From assembly GCA_021781255.1 (NCBI GenBank), contig JAJXXG010000068.1, positions 1 to 6,069 on the forward strand: a DNA stretch of 6,069 nt, in the 5' to 3' direction. The notes under the pieces are model-generated. The model searched no databases. It was not told where the DNA came from and was given only the letters and a program-made list of their open reading frames with translations. The translations under genes and the position numbers were made by a program. The DNA comes from Acidobacteriota bacterium. GTDB taxonomy: Bacteria > Acidobacteriota > Terriglobia > Terriglobales > Acidobacteriaceae. Of the stretch, positions 1-5,810 are shown in pieces (the first letter of the stretch is position 1; each line of letters begins with the position of its first letter).

Positions 1-117
1 AACTGGACTAGACAAAGAAATAGACGATTCTTCTGGAGCTTAGGATAGCGCTATTCCCATTTATGTTCGGCAATCTGCTGCGCGCTGTGCCAATTGGAGT
101 TAGGATGCAGAAAAGGG

Positions 118-1260
118 ATGAACTCCGACTCCAGCTCGCCTGCGTCTTTGGCCCCGGTCACGGATGCGCGATTCGCCCCAGTGTATGGTGTGCTGCGAGA
201 GGCAATGGCGAGCCGGGCGTTTCCGGGTTGCGCCTTCGGGGTGCTCGCTGGCGGCAAGGTTGTGCTGCAGAATGCGCTGGGGCGCTTTACCTATGACGAC
301 GGCGCACGCGCTACGACCCCGGAAACCGTATACGACATTGCCAGCCTTACCAAGGTGGTTGCGACCACGTCAGTGGCCATGCTGCTGCACCAGCGCGGGC
401 AACTGGATTTGGACTTGCCGCTGGGCGAGCTGTTGCCTGGCTTTGTGGTGGGGCACTCGCCGGGTGAGCATGCCTACCTTGTTACGCTGCGGCACCTGCT
501 TGCACATAACTCGGGGCTTCCTGGCTATGTGGAGTTTTATAAGACGGTGTCGACCCCGGCGGGGCTTTTGCGTGCCTGCCTGCGCCTGCCGTTGAAGAGC
601 GAACCGGGGACACGGGCGGAGTACTCGGACCCTGGCTTCATCCTGCTAGGAAAGGCGCTGGAGGTGCTGGCGCGGGAGGACCTGGTCACCTGGGTCCGCA
701 GAGAGGTCTTGGGGCCGCTGGGCATGGAGTCTACCGGATATTGTCCCGCTCCGGAGCGCCGATCACTGATTCCGCCTACTGAAATTGACCACACCCTTCG
801 GCGTCGCCGCATCCAGGGCGAGGTGCAGGATGAACATGCATGGCTGTTGAAGGGGGCGGGCGGGCATGCCGGGCTTTTTTCCAACGTGCCTGACTTGCTG
901 CAATACAGCCGTGAGATTCTGGCCGCCGCCAAGCCCGGGCAGGAGTACGGTAGCCCACAAATTTTCGAAACCAAGACAATGGAATGCTTTGCAGAACGCC
1001 AGGGGCCGGCCGGCAGTTCGCGTGCACTGGGCTGGGATACGCCTTCGGCGGAGTCCTCGGCGGGGCATTTCTTTTCGACGGACTCGATTGGACATCTAGG
1101 CTACAGCGGCTGCTCGTTATGGATTGACCTGAGGGCGGGCATCGCGGCTGTGCTGTTGACGAATCGCACATGGCCGGACCGGCAGTGCCAGCTGATTCGG
1201 CAGGTTCGGCCTCAATTTCATGACGCGGTGCGACAGGCGCTCGGTGGGGACGATTTATGA
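118..1260 (+). CDS. Serine hydrolase of the beta-lactamase family, AmiE/YfeW-like
   Basis: A 380-residue serine hydrolase of the class C beta-lactamase/penicillin-binding fold. Seen: SLTK at residues 76-79 (nucleophile Ser76, base Lys79) in the context YDIASLTKVVATT; YSD at 169-171 in the Tyr-motif position; HLG at 326-328 followed by YSGCSLWIDL and LLTNR. These contexts resemble the family of Bacillus AmiE (a MurNAc-L-Ala amidase) and E. coli YfeW/PBP4B, both encoded beside murQ in those organisms. The neighbour here is also murQ, so a role in trimming peptide from recycled muropeptides is inferred; D-Ala carboxypeptidase or esterase activity remains possible. No signal peptide or membrane segment is visible, so a cytoplasmic location is likely. 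ATG 118 was chosen because the N-terminal helix before FPGCAFGV is normal for the fold. An in-frame TTG at 94 lacks a ribosome site. The site for ATG 118 is itself poor (AAAAGGG abuts the start; AGG lies 13 bases upstream). Confidence 0.88.
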   Translation: MNSDSSSPASLAPVTDARFAPVYGVLREAMASRAFPGCAFGVLAGGKVVLQNALGRFTYDDGARATTPETVYDIASLTKVVATTSVAMLLHQRGQLDLDLPLGELLPGFVVGHSPGEHAYLVTLRHLLAHNSGLPGYVEFYKTVSTPAGLLRACLRLPLKSEPGTRAEYSDPGFILLGKALEVLAREDLVTWVRREVLGPLGMESTGYCPAPERRSLIPPTEIDHTLRRRRIQGEVQDEHAWLLKGAGGHAGLFSNVPDLLQYSREILAAAKPGQEYGSPQIFETKTMECFAERQGPAGSSRALGWDTPSAESSAGHFFSTDSIGHLGYSGCSLWIDLRAGIAAVLLTNRTWPDRQCQLIRQVRPQFHDAVRQALGGDDL

Positions 1261-1313
1261 CGCTGCAGCCTGCCGAAGCCTTGGTGCAAAAGGCACCCGC
1301 CAACAGATTTATC

Positions 1314-1343
1314 TTGGGTCTTGCGTGTGTTTCCGACTACAAT
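1314..1343 (+). promoter_or_regulatory. Candidate sigma-70-type promoter for murQ
   Basis: A good -10 match, TACAAT (1338-1343), lies 18 bases after TTGGGT (1314-1319), which keeps only the TTG of the -35 consensus. Transcription would start near 1350 and give a leader of about 15 bases. It lies in the 104-bp gap between the hydrolase and murQ, so murQ may be expressed on its own as well as by read-through. Assigned by eye only. Confidence 0.4.
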
Positions 1344-1364
1344 CAGAATCTGGGGTAACACTCG

Positions 1365-2345
1365 ATGCTTACCAGCACGATGATGCAAGATGCGCCTGCC
1401 CAAAAGAAAGAAGCAAGCACCAAGAAGGACACAAACGCCTTGCTTCAACATCTGACTACTGAGAGCCAAAACGAGGCTTCGCAAGGGTTTGATACCAAAT
1501 CAGCACTAGAGATCGCCAAGATCATCAACCATGAAGATTCCAAGATTTCAGGAGCCGTAAAGAAGGCGCTGCCTGAGATCGCACAGGTCATAGACCAGGT
1601 GGCGCGGAGTCTTCGGGATGGCGGCCGGCTGATCTACGTTGGTGCCGGTTCGAGCGGTCGCATTGCCGCTCTGGATGCATCGGAGTGCCCGCCCACCTAT
1701 TCCACCGCCCCCGGTCAGGTGCAATACATCATGGCGGGTGGCCCCAAGGCGCTGGCCTCTGCCGTAGAGGTGAATGAAGACTCAGAGGAACTGGGCCAGC
1801 GGGACATCGCGCGACGCCGTCCGACGCGCAAGGACGTGGTGATTGGCCTTTCCGCTTCTGGACGTACTCCCTATGTGGTGGCTGCGGTTGCGTATGCGCG
1901 GGCTCGCGGAGCACGCACGGCCGCGGTGACCTGCAATCACGGGACGCCTCTGGCATCTGCCGCAGACATTGCCATCGTGGCTGAAGTGGGCCCGGAAGTG
2001 GTCTCCGGATCGACGCGCATGAAGGCCGGCACCGCGCAGAAGATGGTGCTGAACATGATTACGACCGGTGCGATGACCCGCCTCGGTTATGTGTACGAGA
2101 ACCTGATGGTGAACGTGCACATGCAGAACTCCAAGCTGGTGGAACGCGGCATCCGCATCCTGATGAATGCATGCAATATCGACCGCGCAACTGCGGTTGA
2201 GACCATCAAGAGCGCCGGACGCAGCGTGCCCGTAGCACTGGTGATGCTGAAGGCCAGGGTGGATAAGCCGGAGGCTGTGCGTCGCCTGGCCAAGTCAGAC
2301 GGCAATGTGCGGCTGGCGATTGAGGATCACGTTCTGGAGCTTTAA
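1365..2345 (+). CDS. murQ: N-acetylmuramic acid 6-phosphate etherase MurQ
   Basis: MurQ cleaves the D-lactyl ether of MurNAc-6-phosphate, giving GlcNAc-6-phosphate and D-lactate, in cytoplasmic peptidoglycan recycling. The 326-residue product carries the SIS-fold signatures: YVGAGSSGRIAALDASECPPTY (residues 91-112), LSASGRTPYVVA (162-173) and GSTRMKAGTAQKMVLNM (215-231). Glu107 in DASECPP and Glu138 in VNEDSEE align with E. coli catalytic Glu83 and Glu114 when I lay the two proteins side by side, so the enzyme looks active. The family core starts near LLQHLTTESQNEAS (residue 27). The protein therefore has about 25 extra N-terminal residues, rich in Lys, Gln and Ser, relative to the 298-residue E. 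coli enzyme. ATG 1365 is preferred because GGGG at 1352-1355 sits 9 bases upstream; ATGs at 1380 and 1383 have no ribosome site. The upstream serine hydrolase and downstream murA fit a cell-wall context. MurQ needs a phosphorylated substrate, but no MurNAc or anhydro-MurNAc kinase gene is visible in the window. Confidence 0.97.
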   Translation: MLTSTMMQDAPAQKKEASTKKDTNALLQHLTTESQNEASQGFDTKSALEIAKIINHEDSKISGAVKKALPEIAQVIDQVARSLRDGGRLIYVGAGSSGRIAALDASECPPTYSTAPGQVQYIMAGGPKALASAVEVNEDSEELGQRDIARRRPTRKDVVIGLSASGRTPYVVAAVAYARARGARTAAVTCNHGTPLASAADIAIVAEVGPEVVSGSTRMKAGTAQKMVLNMITTGAMTRLGYVYENLMVNVHMQNSKLVERGIRILMNACNIDRATAVETIKSAGRSVPVALVMLKARVDKPEAVRRLAKSDGNVRLAIEDHVLEL

Positions 2346-2377
2346 TCGGGCGGGACATCCGCCTGCTATTCCTACCG

Positions 2378-2397
2378 TGGAGGCCGAAGGGCCTCCA
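2378..2397 (+). terminator. Intrinsic terminator after murQ
   Basis: A perfect 8-bp stem, TGGAGGCC (2378-2385) with GGCCTCCA (2390-2397), closes on a GAAG tetraloop and runs into an interrupted T-rich stretch (TTTCCATTT). It begins 32 bases after the murQ stop and ends about 70 bases before murA, so it probably limits read-through into murA. The T-tract is imperfect, so termination may be partial. Confidence 0.65.
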
Positions 2398-2452
2398 TTT
2401 CCATTTGCCGTTCCCTGCCCTGCCGCTTTTGCGGATTTACACTAGCAGCAAT

Positions 2453-2457
2453 AGGAG
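2453..2457 (+). promoter_or_regulatory. Ribosome binding site of murA
   Basis: AGGAG lies 12 bases before ATG 2470, slightly farther than the usual 5-9. It supports the ATG that begins MDKFVIRGGNPLVGTI, which is also where MurA family members normally start. Confidence 0.5.
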
Positions 2458-2469
2458 CCGCTCTGCCGC

Positions 2470-3774
2470 ATGGATAAGTTTGTCATTCGTGGAGGAAATC
2501 CGCTCGTCGGTACCATTCGAGTTTCAGGTGCAAAGAACTCGGCGCTTCCGTGCATGGCCGCGGCCATTCTGACGGAAGAGGAAGTTACCCTCGAGAATAT
2601 TCCGCAGGTTCGCGATATAGAAACGGAGCGGAAACTCCTCGTCTCCATGGGCGCCGAGGTGGAGCTTGGCGATGGAGATGCGCGACACAGGACCACGATC
2701 AGTTGTCGTACGCTTTCGGACCCGGTGGCGAAGTACGAGATCGTAAAGACCATGCGGGCAAGCTCGCTGGTGCTGGGCCCGCTGGTGGCCCGGGCAGGCC
2801 TGGCGCGTGTGGCTATGCCGGGAGGTTGCGCGATTGGCGGGCGGCCCATTGACCTGCACATTAAAGGCCTGGAAAAGATGGGCGCGACGATTGAGCAGGC
2901 GCATGGATACCTGGAAGCACGCGCTGAGCGCCTGAAGGGCGCGCATCTTGTGTTTGACAAGATTACGGTGACGGGGACAGAGGACCTGCTGATGGCCGCC
3001 GTTCTTGCCGATGGCGAGACGGTAATGGAGAACTGCGCGCGCGAGCCGGAGGTGACCGACCTTGCCGCGCTGCTGACGGCCATGGGCGCGAAGATTGAGG
3101 GCGCGGGCACTTCAACGATTCGAGTGCAGGGAGTGGCACGCCTGCATGGTGCGCACTACCGCATTAATCCTGACCGCATTGAAGCGGGGACGTTCCTGAT
3201 AGCCGGAGCCATCACGGCAGGAGACCTGGTGGTTGCGAACTGCAATCCAAACCACCTGCGAGCGGTTATCGCGAAGCTTGAGGAAGTTGGAGTCAAGATA
3301 GACATTGTGGCTCCGGATGCAATCCGCGTGCGCCCGGGTGGCCGATTGATGGCGGCGGACATTTCCACGGAAGAGTATCCGGGTTTTCCGACGGATATGC
3401 AGGCGCAATACATGGCTCTTGTAACGCAGGCGGAAGGCGTGAGCCTGGTGAAGGAAAACATCTTTGAGAACCGCTTTATGCATGTGCAGGAACTGGTTCG
3501 CATGGGCGCCAACATCAAGGTAGATGGCCGCACGGCAACGGTGCGGGGTCCTTCGAAGCTGTCAGCAGCGGCCGTGATGTGCTCGGACCTGCGCGCCTCC
3601 GCATCGCTGGTGCTGGCGGCGCTGGTGGCCGATGGCGAGTCGATTCTGGATCGCGTGTATCACATGGATCGCGGCTACGAGCGCATTGAGGAAAAGCTCC
3701 GCAGCGTTGGCGCGGAGATCAAGCGCATGGGCAATGTGTTTGCTCCGAGAGAGGCCGAAGCGGTTGCGGACTAG
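2470..3774 (+). CDS. murA: UDP-N-acetylglucosamine 1-carboxyvinyltransferase MurA
   Basis: MurA transfers enolpyruvate from phosphoenolpyruvate to the 3-OH of UDP-GlcNAc, the first committed step of peptidoglycan precursor synthesis, in the cytoplasm. The 434-residue product has normal family length and the two-domain EPSP-synthase-like fold. Visible landmarks are SGAKNSAL (residues 19-26, Lys22 and Asn23 contacting substrate), TMRASSLVLGPL (94-105), the catalytic loop MPGGCAIGGRPIDLHI with Cys120, GFPTDMQAQ (305-313, general base Asp309) and VYHMDRGYERIEEKL (396-410, Arg401). All key residues are present, and the catalytic Cys rather than Asp suggests fosfomycin sensitivity (family knowledge). 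A TACACT at 2438-2443 could be a -10 box after the upstream terminator, but I find no convincing -35. The gene stops 11 bp short of the stop codon of a converging gene, so there is no room for its own intrinsic terminator between them. Confidence 0.98.
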   Translation: MDKFVIRGGNPLVGTIRVSGAKNSALPCMAAAILTEEEVTLENIPQVRDIETERKLLVSMGAEVELGDGDARHRTTISCRTLSDPVAKYEIVKTMRASSLVLGPLVARAGLARVAMPGGCAIGGRPIDLHIKGLEKMGATIEQAHGYLEARAERLKGAHLVFDKITVTGTEDLLMAAVLADGETVMENCAREPEVTDLAALLTAMGAKIEGAGTSTIRVQGVARLHGAHYRINPDRIEAGTFLIAGAITAGDLVVANCNPNHLRAVIAKLEEVGVKIDIVAPDAIRVRPGGRLMAADISTEEYPGFPTDMQAQYMALVTQAEGVSLVKENIFENRFMHVQELVRMGANIKVDGRTATVRGPSKLSAAAVMCSDLRASASLVLAALVADGESILDRVYHMDRGYERIEEKLRSVGAEIKRMGNVFAPREAEAVAD

Positions 3775-3785
3775 CAGAGCAGCAT

Positions 3786-4196
3786 CTAGCGCCAGCTGAC
3801 AGCCAGATGCCAGCGCAGCCCGAACCTCTCCGTCTTCTGGAGTACGCGTTCGTATTCGCGAAGCTCCTGCACGACCAGCGGAGTCTCCGAGCCCAGGGCC
3901 GCGGGCGTCGCAATCAGAAAATCCTTGAGCGCGCGTATGCTTGCCAGCCCCTCGGAGGCCGCGAACCACTGCGGCTGAGGCAGATGATTGACCCAATCGG
4001 GATTCCCTGCCCCCTGCTCCAGCAGGACGGCCATGGAGTTCTCGTCCGCGGAGAAGAAGTCGAGCAGCGGATGGACGGACAGGCGCTCTGCCAGACGCTC
4101 AAGGGCATCTTCGTTCCGTGCCAGGGCATGGCCGTTCACAAAGATGTCGAATCCGGGATCTTCGCCTTCCACAACGATGTACAAGCTGGCAGCCAT
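3786..4196 (-). CDS. Small soluble protein of unknown function
   Basis: I do not recognise this 136-residue protein and assign no function. It reads as a genuine globular protein: it opens with MAASLYIVVEGEDPGFDIFVNG, then an acidic helix-like stretch ALERLAERLSVHPLLDFF (31-48), SADENSMAVLLEQGAG (49-64), a segment PQPQWFAASEGL (73-84), a second helical region ELREYERVL (111-119), and a basic/aromatic end RWHLAVSWR. There is no signal peptide, membrane segment or obvious metal-binding Cys/His cluster, so it is probably cytoplasmic. The ATG at 4196 was chosen because MAASLYIVVEG looks like the start of a beta strand. A GTG 33 bases upstream (4229) would add 11 low-information residues. Neither start has a well-spaced ribosome site. 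It converges on murA with 11 bp between stops and diverges from the GGDEF gene. The overlapping forward frame at 3807-4202 is treated as a shadow. Confidence 0.78.
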   Translation of the reverse strand: MAASLYIVVEGEDPGFDIFVNGHALARNEDALERLAERLSVHPLLDFFSADENSMAVLLEQGAGNPDWVNHLPQPQWFAASEGLASIRALKDFLIATPAALGSETPLVVQELREYERVLQKTERFGLRWHLAVSWR

Positions 4197-4355
4197 CCCT
4201 AAGAGTCTAGTTGAGGACGCGCTGGTCACCGGAGATATTTCGCACGGGTAATCGAATCAATCAAGAGTGGTGACGGGCAAGATGGTTACAGAAGTGTGCT
4301 CCAAAGTTACTCGCACGCCAGGCAGAGTTATGTCATCGTGAAAGATTATTGATTC

Positions 4356-4361
4356 TAAACT
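4356..4361 (+). promoter_or_regulatory. Possible -10 box of the GGDEF gene
   Basis: TAAACT lies in an AT-rich island (about 4341-4375) that contrasts with the GC-rich surroundings and is 36 bases before the GTG start. No good -35 hexamer is present 16-18 bases upstream, so the promoter is weak, activator-dependent, or wrongly placed. The 200-bp gap must also hold the promoter of the divergent reverse-strand gene, which I could not locate. Confidence 0.25.
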
Positions 4362-4384
4362 AGATTTAGCAATTTGGAAGAAAC

Positions 4385-4390
4385 GAGGAG
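4385..4390 (+). promoter_or_regulatory. Ribosome binding site that fixes a GTG start
   Basis: GAGGAG ends 6 bases before GTG 4397, an ideal spacing. It decides for this GTG over later in-frame ATGs such as the one at 4439, which would cut off part of the first membrane segment. Confidence 0.75.
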
Positions 4391-4396
4391 TAGCGG

Positions 4397-5716
4397 GTGG
4401 ACTGGGGGCGACTCCCGGACTTGGTGGTCTTTGGGGTAATGGCCAGCGCATTTGCTTCGGTGGCGCGGCGGAGGCATACCTCCGTCTCAGCCCTGTGGCT
4501 CACCGGCTGGATGCTGGTTGTTGCCCATTTCGCAGCGCTCCTGTTTGCGCCTCTTCCGGGAATCTGGGGGACCGTGGCAGCCGATTTTGGTCTTAGCGCA
4601 CTGGTCGGTGCAGGCCTGCTGTTCATGCTTGCGTCCATCCCCTATCGGCACGACGTCTCAAGCCGCTGGATGACCTTCGCTCTGCTGGGCGTGAGCCTGC
4701 TATACATTGTCGCAGTCAACAGCGAGAGCACGCCGGGCTGGGCAATGACAGTTGCCGCCCTGCTGGTGGGCGTTGTGCCGTTTGGCCTGGCCGTGTCGAC
4801 GATTCATCGGATATGCCATCCGCTTCGCTGGCTTGTGGTAGGCCTTTATGCCGTACTCTCCGTCTTTCTGCTGAACTTCCAGAACCTTCCCGATATCGGC
4901 AGAGGGCTGGCTCTGAATGGCCTTCTGTTCACGGTGTACCTGGGATGCTGCCTCTTTCTGATCTATAGCTACAGGCTGGAGACGACGGGAGCGCAGATCA
5001 CGGTCTTCGGATTTATCGGGTGGGCTGCCGTTTTTGTCGCAGTTCCTGTGATGACTGCGGTGAGGCCAGATATACATGTCGAAAGCGGCGTGTGGAATCT
5101 TCCGAAATTCATTGTGGCCGTGGGAATGATTCTTCTGCTGCTGGAGGAGCAGATTGAACACAACAAGTATCTGGCACTGCATGACGAACTGACGGGGCTG
5201 CCCAATCGGCGACTGTTTCTTGACCGTCTCTCTGTCGCGCTGGAACGCGCGCGCCGCGCCGGATCCAAGGCTGCGCTGCTGGTGGTGGACCTGGATCACT
5301 TCAAGCAGGTGAACGATACGCTCGGGCATCACGCCGGCGACCAGTTGCTGCAACAGGTTGGCGAGATATTTTTGAACCGCGTGCGCCGCTCGGATACGGT
5401 GGCACGCACGGGCGGCGATGAGTTCTCGTTCATTTTGGAAGAGCCGATCAACGCGCTCAGCGCGGCCCAGGTGGCTCGCTCGCTGGCTGAGCTGTTGAAT
5501 CAGCCGCTGCGGATTGGCGAGCACAATGTGCATGTGGGCGCCAGCATCGGGCTGGCAATCTTTCCAGATGACGCAACCGAAAAAGAGGCGCTTTGCATTG
5601 CGGCTGACCTGCGCATGTACGACAAGAAGCACTCACCGAGGGGGGACGAATCTGATAAGACGGGTGGACCAGACACGCCATCCTCAGTGATTGAGCCGAT
5701 CGCGCCGCTGAGCTGA
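4397..5716 (+). CDS. Membrane-anchored GGDEF diguanylate cyclase
   Basis: The 439-residue protein should make cyclic di-GMP from two GTP at the inner membrane. Its first ~250 residues contain eight or nine hydrophobic spans (about 7-23, 31-51, 63-80, 91-107, 116-135, 143-161, 170-191, 199-220, 236-251). I cannot assign this sensor-like region to a named domain. A short linker EEQIEHNKYLALHD leads to the GGDEF domain (about 257-412), which begins DELTGLPNRRLF. Key residues match active cyclases: Asp298 in VVDLDHFK (metal), Asn306 and Asp315 (guanine binding), GGDEF at 339-343, and the product-inhibition I-site RRSD (Arg330, Asp333) exactly five residues upstream. It is therefore predicted active and feedback-inhibited. 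No EAL or HD-GYP domain follows; the end is a polar tail. GTG 4397 is set by the ribosome site GAGGAG. The gene stands alone, divergent from the upstream orphan and convergent with the next gene. Confidence 0.93.
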   Translation: MDWGRLPDLVVFGVMASAFASVARRRHTSVSALWLTGWMLVVAHFAALLFAPLPGIWGTVAADFGLSALVGAGLLFMLASIPYRHDVSSRWMTFALLGVSLLYIVAVNSESTPGWAMTVAALLVGVVPFGLAVSTIHRICHPLRWLVVGLYAVLSVFLLNFQNLPDIGRGLALNGLLFTVYLGCCLFLIYSYRLETTGAQITVFGFIGWAAVFVAVPVMTAVRPDIHVESGVWNLPKFIVAVGMILLLLEEQIEHNKYLALHDELTGLPNRRLFLDRLSVALERARRAGSKAALLVVDLDHFKQVNDTLGHHAGDQLLQQVGEIFLNRVRRSDTVARTGGDEFSFILEEPINALSAAQVARSLAELLNQPLRIGEHNVHVGASIGLAIFPDDATEKEALCIAADLRMYDKKHSPRGDESDKTGGPDTPSSVIEPIAPLS

Positions 5717-5757
5717 TTCCGGAACCCGCTGCCGGAACTGAAAGCCACCCAGACAAG

Positions 5758-5789
5758 AAACGGCCCGGGCAAAAAGCCCAGGCCGTTTT
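5758..5789. terminator. Bidirectional intrinsic terminator
   Basis: AAACGGCC (5758-5765) pairs with GGCCGTTT (5781-5788). After a single C/A mismatch the stem continues as GGGC (5767-5770) with GCCC (5776-5779) around an AAAAA loop. TTTT at 5786-5789 serves the forward strand, and GAAA before the stem serves the reverse strand with a shorter T-run. It lies 41 bases after the GGDEF stop and 22 bases beyond the stop of the converging gene, so it can end both transcripts. Confidence 0.85.
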
Positions 5790-5810
5790 CATGCGCGTCA
5801 AGCGCGGCGC

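Noticed and set aside
1..117. Search for a promoter of the serine hydrolase (for example TAGACA at 9-14 or TAGGAT at 41-46)
   Set aside because: No pair of hexamers has acceptable spacing; the gene may also be transcribed from upstream of the window.
1283..1297. Small hairpin GGTGC-AAAAG-GCACC after the serine hydrolase
   Set aside because: Only 5 bp of stem and no following T-tract, so it is too weak to call a terminator.
2349..2363. Hairpin GGCGG/CCGCC just after the murQ stop
   Set aside because: A 5-bp stem without a T-tract; the stronger hairpin at 2378-2397 is the credible terminator.
2442..3110. Reverse-strand open frame of 222 codons opposite murA
   Set aside because: The Ser/Arg/Ala-rich translation lacks any fold-like pattern; murA on the other strand explains the conservation.
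3807..4202. Forward-strand open frame of 131 codons opposite the small reverse-strand gene
   Set aside because: It starts inside the 3' region just after murA with no good ribosome site and gives a composition typical of an antisense frame. The reverse-strand reading is much more protein-like.
4257..4451. Reverse-strand open frame of 64 codons covering the divergent intergenic region
   Set aside because: It starts inside the GGDEF coding sequence, has no ribosome site, and runs through the AT-rich promoter-like island.
4700..5632. Long reverse-strand open frame of 310 codons opposite the GGDEF gene
   Set aside because: It overlaps a gene with unmistakable catalytic motifs, and its translation is His/Gln/Arg-rich with no domain, as expected for the antisense of a GC-rich gene.
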